Assembly: GCF_945906775.1 (NCBI RefSeq)
Contig: NZ_CAMDRE010000002.1
Coordinates: 1,178,001-1,242,000, forward strand
Direction: 5' to 3'
Length of the DNA: 64,000 nt
DNA from: Citrobacter sp. Marseille-Q6884
GTDB lineage: Bacteria; Pseudomonadota; Gammaproteobacteria; Enterobacterales; Enterobacteriaceae
Positions within the stretch are counted from its first letter, which is position 1. Each line of letters begins with the position of its first letter. The position numbers were made by a program, and so were the translations under genes. Shown here one piece after another: positions 8,616 to 17,708 of the stretch. The notes beneath the pieces were generated by a model. It did no database searches and was not told the origin of the DNA. It was given only the letters and a program-made list of their open reading frames with translations.

Positions 8616-9023
8616 ATTATGTACCTTAAAGTGAAATTGATAATATCAACACTATGTTGATGTTTATACTCTATCTCTTAGACACAATGTGAACTGACTA
8701 AATAGAAACAATAACCTGCATATTATTTGGTCAGTTAATGGTGGTGTCGAATTAATCGCAAAGAGGCGGCAGAAGTTAGATTGCCTGATTTTTGGCAGCT
8801 AACAGATAAAACTATCCATCCGACAGAAACAGAAACAAGACTGAAAAAGGAAAGGGGGCTCACGCTGAGCGGTTCAAGAAGTGTGTTGCGTCCATCGATT
8901 GAACTCATAGTCCAACGCAGTCAAACTGAAATGCTGTCTGGTCTACTACGAGTAAAAATATGGATTTATCATGACAGATTCAATACCTCCTGTATTGGAG
9001 AATCGGTATACTCGTATACATAT
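8616..9023. other. Intergenic stretch without a supported gene
   Basis: About 400 bp between the 225-aa gene and the end of the LysR gene. A plus-strand reading from 8781 runs into the LysR gene antisense, has no ribosome site and no recognisable motif. I see no repeat, RNA or mobile-element end here. Confidence 0.4.
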
Positions 9024-9965
9024 TTATGCTGGCGCATTAGCATACACATCCAGCTGACTGTAAAACTGCTGATCCAGTTTCATTTCCAGTATCGAACGAA
9101 TCTCAAACGCCAGATTTTTATAAAAACCCGAAAGCTCATCATTCTTGCACAACAATACAATTTTACGACGCTCTTTGCGTTTTTTGATCTGAATGATCTT
9201 TAGCGAGTCAGAAAAGGCAGGAATAGTAGTAATAAACAGCGGTGTCGTTAACGTCCACCCGTAACCGCAGGTTACTAGTTTTAAAATTTCATCAGCATTG
9301 TCCATTTCAAACTGAATGGCAGGAGATAAATTTTGCCATTTCAGCCAGTTGAGCGTTTGGATTCCCGTTGGCGTATTTTGTGTATAAGCAATGTAGTTCC
9401 GCTGCTTACATAATTCTTCCAGTTCTGTTTCCGGCCATGCTTTGGGGCAAATACAGAGAAATTCTTCCTCAATCAACGGATACATTCTAACATTGGGCGG
9501 CATTTCAGTATGTAACATCGTTACCGCCAGATTAATATCACCCTTATTAAGCGCAGAGAATAATCCCGATGCTGTGCCAGTTATCTGAAAGATATGTTTC
9601 ACCTGTGGTTGAAGGAGCTTAAGGATATCCAGGCCAACTGTTTTGCTAATTGAATCTACAAAACCGATTTTCAGACTTGAAATATTCCCGTCGCCGATCG
9701 CATTAATATGTTCTTGCAGGTAGACACCGCTATCAATCATTTTTTTCCCGAGCGGGTAGAGTGCTTGACCGGCTATTGTCATCTGGATTGGTCGCTGTGA
9801 ACGGTTGATCAGAGCAGTATTTAATCCGAGTTCCAGGTTTGCAACCTGCTGCGAAATTGATGACTGAGTTACGTTGAGCTTCCTGGCTGCAGCTGTAAAT
9901 GAGCCCGTGTCTATTACGGCCAGAAATGCCTGTAATTGCTTAAAATCGAAGTTAATATCGTTCAT
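9024..9965 (-). CDS. LysR-family transcriptional regulator
   Basis: A 313-aa protein with the standard N-terminal LysR helix-turn-helix (FKQLQAFLAVIDTGSFTAAA, then RKLNVTQSSISQQVANLE) and a C-terminal periplasmic-binding-like effector domain (about 90-300). It is divergent from the lyase gene starting at 10103, and the 137-bp gap holds both promoters, the usual arrangement for a LysR activator and its target. The effector is unknown; the substrate or product of the lyase (aspartate or fumarate-like acid) is a natural guess. Confidence 0.88.
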   Translation of the reverse strand: MNDINFDFKQLQAFLAVIDTGSFTAAARKLNVTQSSISQQVANLELGLNTALINRSQRPIQMTIAGQALYPLGKKMIDSGVYLQEHINAIGDGNISSLKIGFVDSISKTVGLDILKLLQPQVKHIFQITGTASGLFSALNKGDINLAVTMLHTEMPPNVRMYPLIEEEFLCICPKAWPETELEELCKQRNYIAYTQNTPTGIQTLNWLKWQNLSPAIQFEMDNADEILKLVTCGYGWTLTTPLFITTIPAFSDSLKIIQIKKRKERRKIVLLCKNDELSGFYKNLAFEIRSILEMKLDQQFYSQLDVYANAPA

Positions 9966-10102
9966 TTACACCCCTGAGTATTACTGTTTTTAATAGTATC
10001 TATCTAACTTTTAAATGGTGTTTTTTCTTTGAGCTACTTCAAACTATCTGTCATAACGGCAAATTAATGTATAGGTAACCTTAATACACAAGAGAAACAG
10101 TT

Positions 10103-11533
10103 ATGCGTGAAGAGAAGGACTTATTAGGAACTTTAATGGTGCCAGAAGAAGCTTACTACGGTATTCAAACACAACGTGCGGTGCTGAATTTCTCCGTGTC
10201 GGGCAAAACAGCAGGAGAAATCCCTCACTTTTTATGGTCTATCGCCGCCATCAAGCAAGCGGCAGCACAAGCGAACAGACAAATTGGTGCGCTCGATCAC
10301 CATAAGGCGTCGGTCATTGTTACAGCATTGAAGGAGGTAATGGCCGGCGATTATGATGCCCATTTCCCTATTGATGTTTTTCAGGGAGGAGGCGGTACTT
10401 CAACCAATATGAACATGAATGAAGTGGTCGCTAACCGTGCTAATGAGCTAATCACTGGTAAACGCGGATATGATGAGATTCACCCGAATACCCACGTTAA
10501 TATGGGACAATCTACGAATGACGTCATCCCTGCGGCGATGAAAATGACCAGCCGCATGAATATCAATCAACTGTTGGTTCAATTAGAAAAACTTGAAGCA
10601 GTGCTATCAGAAAAAAGTTGCCTGTTTGCTGACAAGGTGAAGTTGGGGAGAACCTGCTTACAAGATGCCGTGCCGATGACATTTGGCCAGCAATTTGGCG
10701 CTTATTGTACGCAGGTCAGCAGACTTAGAGCAAAAATGGTGGAAGTAAGCGAAGAAGCATTGTTTTTACCGCTGGGCGCGACAGCAATAGGTACCGGTTT
10801 GTCCACTCACGAAGGATATATCCCGGCAGTTTATCAGTGGCTGGAAAGTATTACTGGGGATAAATATACACCAGAATCGGATTTCTTTGACGGTCTCCAG
10901 CATGGTGATTTTTATATTGAATTTTCCTCTCAGCTTAAAAAAATCGCTGCATTTCTATCAAAAATGGCTACCGATTTTCGTATTCAGGGTTCAGGACCAA
11001 GAGCAGGCTTTAATGAAATTATTGTTCCTGCTGTTCAACCAGGTTCTTCAATTATGCCCGGGAAAATTAATCCAGTGATGCCTGAACTGATAAATCAAAT
11101 TGCGTATCAGGTGATTGGCAATGACCTCACTGTGACGATGGCGGTTGAGGGCGGTGAACTTGATCTGAACGTGTGGGAACCGGTGTTGTTGAAAGCGCTC
11201 TTTGAATCGTGCTCGTTATTAAGTAACGGGATACCGCTATTTATTGATAAATGCCTGAAGGATATCGCGATCAACGAAGAGGTGAGCGCTCGTTATGCAG
11301 AGGAAAGTACGGCGCTTGCGACCATCATCGCAACACTATTTGGCTATGAGGTTGGATCCAGAATTGCCAAAACAGCATTTCAGCAGCAGATCAGTGTAAA
11401 GCAGGTCGTGTTAGCGGAAAAGCTGCTAACGCCAGAGCAGGCAGCTTATTTGCTTGATCCGATGAATATGACTGACCCACAAAAAAGTACAGCAGTGATT
11501 AAACGCTATCAAAAAGAAATGAATATTTCGTAG
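10103..11533 (+). CDS. Aspartase/fumarase-superfamily lyase (aspartate ammonia-lyase-like)
   Basis: A 476-aa protein, full length for AspA. It has GTLMVPEEAYYGIQTQRA, GGGGTSTNMNMNEV, HPNTHVNMGQSTNDV, and the signature loop GSSIMPGKINPVMPE. Family knowledge: homotetramer with active sites made from three subunits; the serine of the GSS loop is the catalytic base. Aspartase deaminates L-aspartate to fumarate. The signature has Ile and Met where AspA usually has Val and Ile, and the gene is not the usual aspA-dcuA locus, so a related amino acid may be the substrate. Ribosome site AAGAGAAAC. Confidence 0.82.
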   Translation: MREEKDLLGTLMVPEEAYYGIQTQRAVLNFSVSGKTAGEIPHFLWSIAAIKQAAAQANRQIGALDHHKASVIVTALKEVMAGDYDAHFPIDVFQGGGGTSTNMNMNEVVANRANELITGKRGYDEIHPNTHVNMGQSTNDVIPAAMKMTSRMNINQLLVQLEKLEAVLSEKSCLFADKVKLGRTCLQDAVPMTFGQQFGAYCTQVSRLRAKMVEVSEEALFLPLGATAIGTGLSTHEGYIPAVYQWLESITGDKYTPESDFFDGLQHGDFYIEFSSQLKKIAAFLSKMATDFRIQGSGPRAGFNEIIVPAVQPGSSIMPGKINPVMPELINQIAYQVIGNDLTVTMAVEGGELDLNVWEPVLLKALFESCSLLSNGIPLFIDKCLKDIAINEEVSARYAEESTALATIIATLFGYEVGSRIAKTAFQQQISVKQVVLAEKLLTPEQAAYLLDPMNMTDPQKSTAVIKRYQKEMNIS

Positions 11534-11564
11534 TTAGCTGATTCAATAAATGTATAGGTAAATC

Positions 11565-11614
11565 ATTGAAACAGGAGAAAACCTTCTGCCAGATCAATAA
11601 ATTGGGAAAATTTA
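11565..11614. repeat. Right copy of 50-bp direct repeat (attR candidate)
   Basis: Matches 1116-1165 at 42 of 50 positions in the same orientation. It begins 31 bp after the lyase stop and ends 40 bp before the fnr stop codon, so it marks the right edge of the insertion. It overlaps the probable fnr terminator, which may be the original target sequence. Confidence 0.6.
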
Positions 11615-11630
11615 GCGATTTGACAGAAGG
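11574..11630 (-). terminator. Probable fnr terminator (long-loop hairpin)
   Basis: On the minus strand CCTTCTGTC (from 11630) pairs with GGCAGAAGG (to 11582) across a loop of about 31 nt, followed by TTTTCTCC. The loop is longer than typical, hence moderate confidence. Confidence 0.4.
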
Positions 11631-11654
11631 ATAACTGAGATGCTTGCAGAAAGA

Positions 11655-12407
11655 TTACGCAACGTTGCGTGTGTGACCGGCAAGAACCGCCAGCGCGTCG
11701 CTATTCTCGATAGTGATATATTTGCCTTTCACTGCCAGCATGCCACTTTTCTGGAATCGACCCAGCAGGCGGCTAATGGTTTCGACCGTCAGGCCGAGGT
11801 AGTTACCGATATCACCACGGGTCATCGTCAGACGGAATTCGCGTGGTGAGAAACCACGTTGTGCGAAGCGACGGGACAGATTGTAGATAAAGGCGGCTAA
11901 ACGCTCTTCTGCATTTTTCTTTGACAGTAACAGGATCATATCCTGATCGCCTTTGATCTCACCGCTCATCAGACGCATCATCTGCTGACGCAGGTTAGGC
12001 ATCTTACCAGACAGGTCATCCAGCGTTTCGAACGGGATTTCACATACCATTGAGGTTTCAAGCGCCTGGGCAAAGCTTGGATGATGGCCGCTGCCGATGG
12101 CATCAAAACCCACTAAATCACCTGCCAGATGAAAACCGGTGATTTGCTCATCGCCTTGCTCGGTAATGGTATAGCTTTTAATCGTTCCGGAGCGGATAGC
12201 ATAGAGTGATTTAAGCTCATCACCTGCTTTAAAGAGCGTCTGCCCTTTTTGGATAGGCTTTTTGCGCTCGATGATATTGTCGAGCTGGTCAAGCTCATGC
12301 TCGTTAAGTGTGAACGGGATGCAAAGCTGGCTGATGCTGCAATCCTGGCAATGGATAGCACAACCGCCAGACTGAATGCGCCGTATAATTCGCTTTTCCG
12401 GGATCAT
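11655..12407 (-). CDS. fnr: FNR, oxygen-sensing global transcription regulator
   Basis: A 250-aa protein nearly identical to E. coli FNR. The [4Fe-4S]-binding cysteines are present at residues 20, 23 and 29 (HCQDCSISQLC), plus the internal one in MVCEIPFE. The C-terminal helix-turn-helix ends VETISRLLGRFQ, with the Glu, Ser and Arg that read TTGAT half-sites. Under anoxia the cluster-bearing dimer switches on anaerobic respiration genes. The start is the ATG at 12407 (MIPEKRII); a longer frame to 12485 is upstream DNA. An FNR box lies 20 bp upstream. Confidence 0.98.
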   Translation of the reverse strand: MIPEKRIIRRIQSGGCAIHCQDCSISQLCIPFTLNEHELDQLDNIIERKKPIQKGQTLFKAGDELKSLYAIRSGTIKSYTITEQGDEQITGFHLAGDLVGFDAIGSGHHPSFAQALETSMVCEIPFETLDDLSGKMPNLRQQMMRLMSGEIKGDQDMILLLSKKNAEERLAAFIYNLSRRFAQRGFSPREFRLTMTRGDIGNYLGLTVETISRLLGRFQKSGMLAVKGKYITIENSDALAVLAGHTRNVA

Positions 12408-12426
12408 AGGTCTGCTCAAGCCGTAA

Positions 12427-12440
12427 TTGATATTTGTCAA
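12427..12440 (-). promoter_or_regulatory. FNR box upstream of fnr (autoregulation)
   Basis: TTGATATTTGTCAA, which on the fnr strand reads TTGACAAATATCAA, matches the TTGAT-N4-ATCAA consensus closely. It lies 20 bp before the fnr start codon, as expected for the known negative autoregulation of fnr. Confidence 0.8.
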
Positions 12441-12601
12441 TTTTAACATCTTTTTGGTGAGCACGTAAGCCTGAGCGACTCCCAATAGAGAATAATTCAG
12501 GCATAAGCCGGTTGAATGTTTGTATCTGTTTGATTAACCACAGTTTATCTGCGGTTGTTTTATATGAAAGTGTGATGAATAAGGCATTAATTGCCTGGAG
12601 A

Positions 12602-13117
12602 CTAGAGTAGCAAATAGCCTTCGTGGCGTAATAACCACTCTTTTCGCTGCACGCCTCCGGCATATCCTGTCATCGTGCCGTTGCGTCCTATGACTCGATG
12701 ACACGGCACCACGATGCTGACCGGGTTAGCGCCATTTGCGGCTCCGACAGCTCTGGCTGCGCCTGGGCGTCCCAACTGTTCCGCCAGTTGACCATAATGC
12801 ATAACCTGTCCGCAGGGGATGGTGCGTAGCGCTTGCCAAACTTCACGCTGGAAAGGCGTTCCTGCTGTTGCCGTTTCAAGTGAATCAATAATGCTGAGAT
12901 TTCCCGCGAAATATTCAGACAGTTTATCACTCAGCCCGCCGGGGTTTTTGGCGGTGGTTCGCTGAAACCCCTCAGCACGGTAATGGATATCCAGCAGTTG
13001 CTCCATGCGATCGCGGTGCTGGTCCCATTCGACGGCACGCAGGCGAAATTGCTCATCGCAAATAACCCAAAGCGGCCCCAGTGGTGTTGCAATCGTGTCT
13101 TCAAGTAAATTCAGCAT
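12602..13117 (-). CDS. ogt: Methylated-DNA--protein-cysteine methyltransferase Ogt
   Basis: A 171-aa O6-alkylguanine alkyltransferase. The suicide acceptor is Cys139 in the PCHR motif (IVVPCHRVIG). The helix-turn-helix region with the arginine finger is present (GRPGAARAVGAANGANP). It directly repairs O6-methylguanine and O4-methylthymine in one turnover. Constitutive in E. coli, unlike Ada. It lies upstream of fnr on the same strand, as in E. coli. The abgRABT genes that follow ogt in K-12 are absent here. Confidence 0.96.
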   Translation of the reverse strand: MLNLLEDTIATPLGPLWVICDEQFRLRAVEWDQHRDRMEQLLDIHYRAEGFQRTTAKNPGGLSDKLSEYFAGNLSIIDSLETATAGTPFQREVWQALRTIPCGQVMHYGQLAEQLGRPGAARAVGAANGANPVSIVVPCHRVIGRNGTMTGYAGGVQRKEWLLRHEGYLLL

Positions 13118-13316
13118 CCGTTTCTCTCATTACTGGCGGGGTAATACCCGGGCTAATCAGCGAATTGACACAATATCACGCCACGGATATGCACAGCTAT
13201 ACCCCCTAAGATCCACCTGATATCCTGCGAGTTATTGGAAATTACCGTAAACCGTTGTCGGTATAATAGTGCGCGGTTATGATAATGGTCGTCGTAAAAA
13301 TGCTGGAGGATGAAAC

Positions 13317-13880
13317 ATGAGCCCTGATGACGCATCGCTATTTCTTGACGCAATGGGAGATGTTGAACCTCTGAAGGGGGCCGCCAATGTTCACTGGCAG
13401 CCTGTGCGTAACCTTCGCGCGCCGACGCGGATCGATACGCTGCAGCTGGATAATCCTCTTTCGACGGGATTTCTTGATATCGTGCCGTTGAGTGTACCGT
13501 TAGCGTTTCGCCGCGACGGCTTGCAGCATGGCGTTATCGACAAATTACGTAGCGGAAAATATCCCCAGCAGGCAAGCCTCAATCTTTTGCGCCAGCCCGT
13601 TGAAACCTGCCGCCAGATGCTGTTTAGCTTTATCCTCCAGGCGCAGGAGGATAATTTACGTAATGTATTGGTGATCCACGGTAAGGGACGCGATGATCAT
13701 TCCCATGCCAACATTGTACGCAGCTATGTGGCGCGTTGGCTGACAGAACTCGATGACGTACAGGCATATTGTACGGCGCTGCCGCACCATGGCGGCAGCG
13801 GGGCATGTTATGTGGCGCTTCGTAAAACGGCACTGGCAAAACAAGATAACTGGGAACGCCATGCGAAGCGTAGCCGCTAA
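13317..13880 (+). CDS. smrA: SmrA, Smr-domain DNA endonuclease
   Basis: A 187-aa protein colinear with E. coli SmrA (YdaL). The Smr domain fills the C-terminal half, with LNLLRQPVE, VIHGKGRDDHSHANIVRSYV and HGGSGACYV. E. coli SmrA has Smr-domain DNA endonuclease/nicking activity in vitro; its cellular job is unclear. The ATG follows GGAGGATGAAAC. A TATAAT at 13262-13267 is a possible -10 element. Confidence 0.95.
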   Translation: MSPDDASLFLDAMGDVEPLKGAANVHWQPVRNLRAPTRIDTLQLDNPLSTGFLDIVPLSVPLAFRRDGLQHGVIDKLRSGKYPQQASLNLLRQPVETCRQMLFSFILQAQEDNLRNVLVIHGKGRDDHSHANIVRSYVARWLTELDDVQAYCTALPHHGGSGACYVALRKTALAKQDNWERHAKRSR

Positions 13881-13888
13881 TGGGCTAC

Positions 13889-15121
13889 TCAGGCTGCCAG
13901 TACGCGGTTTCTGCCTTCATTTTTCGCTTTGTACAACGCTTCGTCCACGCGTTTGAATAACTCATCAATGCTTTCATTCGGTGCGTGACGCGCCACGCCG
14001 ATGCTCACGGTAAAGCGGGGAAGACCTGGGATTGTTACCCTCGCTACCGTCGCGCGGATCGCTTCTGCCAGGCTCAGGGCGACATCCAGTGAGGTTCGTG
14101 GCAATAGCAGCACAAATTCTTCGCCTCCCCAGCGAAAAACCAGATCGTCTTTTCGCGCGCAGGATTCCAGCGTCCGCGCCAGCGCACACAGCACCTCATC
14201 ACCTTTTAAATGTCCGAAGAGATCGTTGATGCTTTTAAAACGATCGGTGTCGATCAGCAGTAAACAGTAATCCTGCGTCAACGACAGCATGTGCGTCTGT
14301 TCCGGCTCGGTAATCTGATAAAAATGTCGGCGGTTCAGCAGTCCGGTGAGGACATCATGCAAGGCCGCCCGTTCCAGTTCCTGCTCAAGACGCTTTTGTT
14401 CGGTAATATCGTGAATAATGCACAACATCAGTTTATTACCGTAAATCTCGAGCGGACCGGCATACGTTTGTACGTGGCGGGTAGTGCCATCGGCAAGTTT
14501 GTGGACAAAATGTAAGGGCTTATGGCCGCCTGGCAGATGCGCGATTTTGTGCATCACCGGTAATATCTGACGGCCAAGGGTGTTTATTTCCCAGGTGTGC
14601 TTTTGGCACATGACGTCATGGCTGTAACCATAGAAGGTAAGGGCGCTCAGGTTTGCATCGACGATCAGCCCATCACGCGACGGATCGATAAGCAACATAG
14701 GCGCTGAGTTTGTCAGGAAAAAACGGGCGTAGAATCCCTGTTTTTTACGCTGATAGGTGGCTGAACGACTCGCTTTTAGCCCCTGTGCGCCTGGGGTTTC
14801 AATGCCTTCGAAAACGATTATCTCCCCTATGTCGGGGAGAGACTTTATAGACAACCGGCAGGCCAGCGCGATTTCCTCACTCTTTCTGTAAACCGTGAGA
14901 ATCTCCACAATATCATGGTGGTTTCGCAAATCGCTGAGATACATAGGCAAATCATTTTGGGCATGGGTTGAGAATTTCCCCTTTCTGAGGTGGGGAAAAC
15001 CCAGATCCTGCATGACTTCCTGCGCAACGGTATTGGCGAAAATGAGTTCTTCGGTATAGGGCGAAACGATCCAAACCGGAATGGTTAATAAATCCAGCGA
15101 ATGCAGTTCGTTTATGCTCAT
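13889..15121 (-). CDS. dgcM: Diguanylate cyclase DgcM (PAS-GGDEF)
   Basis: About 410 aa with an N-terminal sensor region, a central PAS domain (about 120-240, ending in CIIHDITEQKR) and a GGDEF domain with active GGEEF (FRWGGEEFVLLLP). An RKDD inhibitory site sits five residues before it. It makes cyclic-di-GMP; in E. coli DgcM works with MlrA to switch on csgD and curli. I start at the ATG at 15121 (MSINELHSLDLL) by comparison with the E. coli N-terminus; another ATG at 15142 is possible and neither has a strong ribosome site. Confidence 0.94.
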   Translation of the reverse strand: MSINELHSLDLLTIPVWIVSPYTEELIFANTVAQEVMQDLGFPHLRKGKFSTHAQNDLPMYLSDLRNHHDIVEILTVYRKSEEIALACRLSIKSLPDIGEIIVFEGIETPGAQGLKASRSATYQRKKQGFYARFFLTNSAPMLLIDPSRDGLIVDANLSALTFYGYSHDVMCQKHTWEINTLGRQILPVMHKIAHLPGGHKPLHFVHKLADGTTRHVQTYAGPLEIYGNKLMLCIIHDITEQKRLEQELERAALHDVLTGLLNRRHFYQITEPEQTHMLSLTQDYCLLLIDTDRFKSINDLFGHLKGDEVLCALARTLESCARKDDLVFRWGGEEFVLLLPRTSLDVALSLAEAIRATVARVTIPGLPRFTVSIGVARHAPNESIDELFKRVDEALYKAKNEGRNRVLAA

Positions 15122-15187
15122 CGATAATCCCGTTATCTTCATATGCTGTGTGCCAGTGATTGGCGAATAATTTTTAATTATTCAGTC

Positions 15188-17302
15188 TCACAATGTTATT
15201 GAGTGCCGGTGAGACAAGGGTTGCACGATTGGTTTTGCTTTAACGGTATTTTCTATTGGTATCAACTCATGAATTCTGTGTGCAGGTAGTGGTCTCGCAA
15301 AAAGGAAACCTTGTAGTACGCCGCACCCCATTTGAGTCAGCAGGGTTTCTTGCTCCTGGGTCTCTATTCCTTCAGCAACCACACACATATTCATCGCGTG
15401 GGCTATGTCGATAATAGTAGACACAATTTTTGTGTTTTTGCTGTTCTCGCTAATATCTTTAACAAATATTCTGTCAATTTTTAATTCGCGTGCCGGAAGC
15501 GATTTCAACATCAATATATTTGAATAACCGGTGCCGAAATCATCAATAGAAATGGTGATCCCCAGCGCCGAAAACGCATTCAATACTTCTGCGCTGCGTT
15601 TTAAATTTTTTAACGCCGTGCTTTCAGTCAGTTCCAGCGTTAATTGTGTCGGTGAAAGTTGATACAGCGTCAGGGCGTTGCTGACAATGTCGACGATATC
15701 ATGCTGTTCAAACTGCGTAGGGGAAAGATTAATCGCCAGCGTCCATTCTGTATGCCCCTGCAATTTCCATTGATTCAACTGACAACACGCCTGTTGAAGT
15801 GCCCAGGTACCAACCGGGATAATAAGCCCCGTTTCTTCCAGCGCCGGCAGAAACTCAGCGGGTAGCAGTATTCCGCGTTCGGGGTGATGCCAGCGTAACA
15901 GCGCTTCAAAACCGGTCAGTGTGTGCTCCCCGGCGGTATATTTGGGCTGGTACCACAATTCAAATTGATTGCGCTCAAGCGCTTGCGACAGTTCCTGTAG
16001 GAACGTTGGTGGCGTATCCGCAATGGCTTCCATTTCAGGTGTATAAACGGCCCAACCGTTCCTGCCGGCCTGTTTCACATGGTACATCGCCATATCGGCC
16101 TTCACTTTGAGTTCATGCAGCGTGGTACCGTGTTCGGGGTAAATACTGCTTCCTGCGCTCAACGAGACCCGAATCGTGCGTTCAAATAACGTAAAGGGTT
16201 CTTTGATAACATTGGCGATACGCGTCAGCAGTGGGGAGATAGCTTCGCTGTTACAGTCCGGGATCAGAAGAATAAATTCATCACCGCCGAGCCTGGCGAG
16301 CGTCATTGTGTCATCAAGGCAGGTATAGATCCGCTGTGTACTGGCGATGAGCAGTTGATCGCCAATGTGATGGCCCCAGGTATCATTGACGACTTTGAAG
16401 CGATCCAGATCGATAAATACCAGTGCAAAGTGGCGTTGATGAAGTTTGGAATGCTGCAGACAGGCCTGTAAGCAGGCATCAATCTGTGCGCGGTTAGCTA
16501 GGCCGGTCAATGAATCAAAGTGAGCCTGATGCTCAAGCTGACTGTTCAACTGGTGCAAATTATCAGCCAGTCGGGATGTTCGCAGTTGAGAATCAACCAT
16601 CGAAATCACCAACATGATCCCCAGAATAACCAGAGTTATGGCGGAAACCCAGATGGAGAGTTCCAGCGCACTTATTCCCTCATGATGCGTGTGGCCTACG
16701 TGCGTAAAGGTTGCCGCCCCCATTCCGGTGTAATGCATTGAGGCGATTGCCAGCGCCATAATGAATGCGGCAATAAGGCGATTAATTAATACGCGTCGGG
16801 TGTTTTGGCGCAAATGAAAGGCCAGCCACAAGCCGACGCCAGACGCGCCGACGGCAATGATCACTGAAAGGAGAATGAGGGAGAAATCCCAGGTGATAGC
16901 CGCATGTTCAATAATGGCCGCCATGCCAACGTAGTGCATCGCCACCACGCCGGTGCTCAAGAGTCCGGTCGCGACGATAAGTCGTTTGTTTGATAACGTT
17001 TTACCGGCGATAGCGATACTGATGGCCAGTGTTGCACTCACCAGGGCGATAAAAAAAGAAAATGCGGTGAGTGGGAAATGATAATTTATCGGCATGCTCA
17101 TTTTCATGGCCAACATACCGATAAAGTGCATCGACCATATTCCCATCCCCAGCGTCGCGCCACCCGATAGCCGCCAAAAGGTCGATTCTCGTCTGCTGGA
17201 GATCGCCACTTTACCCGCACTATCGAGAGCAATAAAAGAGGCGATGAAAGCAACAACAAAGGAAATCCCAATCAATACAGGGTCCCACGAAACATCCAGC
17301 AT
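15188..17302 (-). CDS. MHYT-GGDEF-EAL membrane cyclic-di-GMP protein
   Basis: About 704 aa. Residues 1-240 form a seven-helix MHYT sensor with the repeated motifs SMHFIG, AMHYVGM and SMHYTGM, proposed in this family to bind copper or sense gas or redox. A GGDEF domain with intact RLGGDEF and an EAL domain with intact FEALLRWHHP, FGTGYSN and VAEGIE follow, so both synthesis and hydrolysis of cyclic-di-GMP are possible. No RxxD inhibitory site is seen before GGDEF. The ATG at 17302 is preferred over a GTG at 17314. It lies just upstream of dgcM in a small cyclic-di-GMP cluster; K-12 lacks it at this site. Confidence 0.88.
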   Translation of the reverse strand: MLDVSWDPVLIGISFVVAFIASFIALDSAGKVAISSRRESTFWRLSGGATLGMGIWSMHFIGMLAMKMSMPINYHFPLTAFSFFIALVSATLAISIAIAGKTLSNKRLIVATGLLSTGVVAMHYVGMAAIIEHAAITWDFSLILLSVIIAVGASGVGLWLAFHLRQNTRRVLINRLIAAFIMALAIASMHYTGMGAATFTHVGHTHHEGISALELSIWVSAITLVILGIMLVISMVDSQLRTSRLADNLHQLNSQLEHQAHFDSLTGLANRAQIDACLQACLQHSKLHQRHFALVFIDLDRFKVVNDTWGHHIGDQLLIASTQRIYTCLDDTMTLARLGGDEFILLIPDCNSEAISPLLTRIANVIKEPFTLFERTIRVSLSAGSSIYPEHGTTLHELKVKADMAMYHVKQAGRNGWAVYTPEMEAIADTPPTFLQELSQALERNQFELWYQPKYTAGEHTLTGFEALLRWHHPERGILLPAEFLPALEETGLIIPVGTWALQQACCQLNQWKLQGHTEWTLAINLSPTQFEQHDIVDIVSNALTLYQLSPTQLTLELTESTALKNLKRSAEVLNAFSALGITISIDDFGTGYSNILMLKSLPARELKIDRIFVKDISENSKNTKIVSTIIDIAHAMNMCVVAEGIETQEQETLLTQMGCGVLQGFLFARPLPAHRIHELIPIENTVKAKPIVQPLSHRHSITL

Positions 17303-17708
17303 CTTACTACCCACTGAAAAAAAGCCGTGATGATAAATTTAGCAGGTTTTGTCCAGTTAACCTGGTAAAACCTGGAACGTTCTTATTTTTTTCTCTGCAG
17401 TATTAGAACGGCAGGTCTCACACTGTGAATAGCGAATATTTGCTTATGTATGTATTAATTATATTTACTGATTGGTAAGTGCGTATGGCAGACTCTGCGT
17501 GACAATACGTTGGCTTTCCCCCTGTTTCTTGTGCCTGTCAGAATATAATTCTGCATTAGTGTAAATTTAGCGTTTGAAGGTGTGCTTTAAGTGAAAAGGT
17601 CGCATGCTCTCATTGAATGTTCGGATTTTGTTTTGGCCTCATGGCATTCTGCTTCGCAAGTGCTATAAAAATAAATACCCCGCATTCTTCCTTGGTGAGC
17701 TGGATAAT
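17303..17708. other. Intergenic region between divergent MHYT protein and chemoreceptor
   Basis: About 400 bp holding the promoters of two divergent genes. A reading open from 17604 upstream of the chemoreceptor ATG lacks a ribosome site. I found no clear sigma-28 flagellar promoter. Confidence 0.35.

Noticed and set aside
8781..9203. 140-codon plus-strand ORF between the 225-aa gene and LysR
   Set aside because: Its second half is antisense to the LysR gene, it has no ribosome site and no recognisable motif.
13118..13316. Possible McaS sRNA next to smrA, as in E. coli
   Set aside because: No sequence resembling McaS or its terminator is present; it appears lost or absent with the abg genes.
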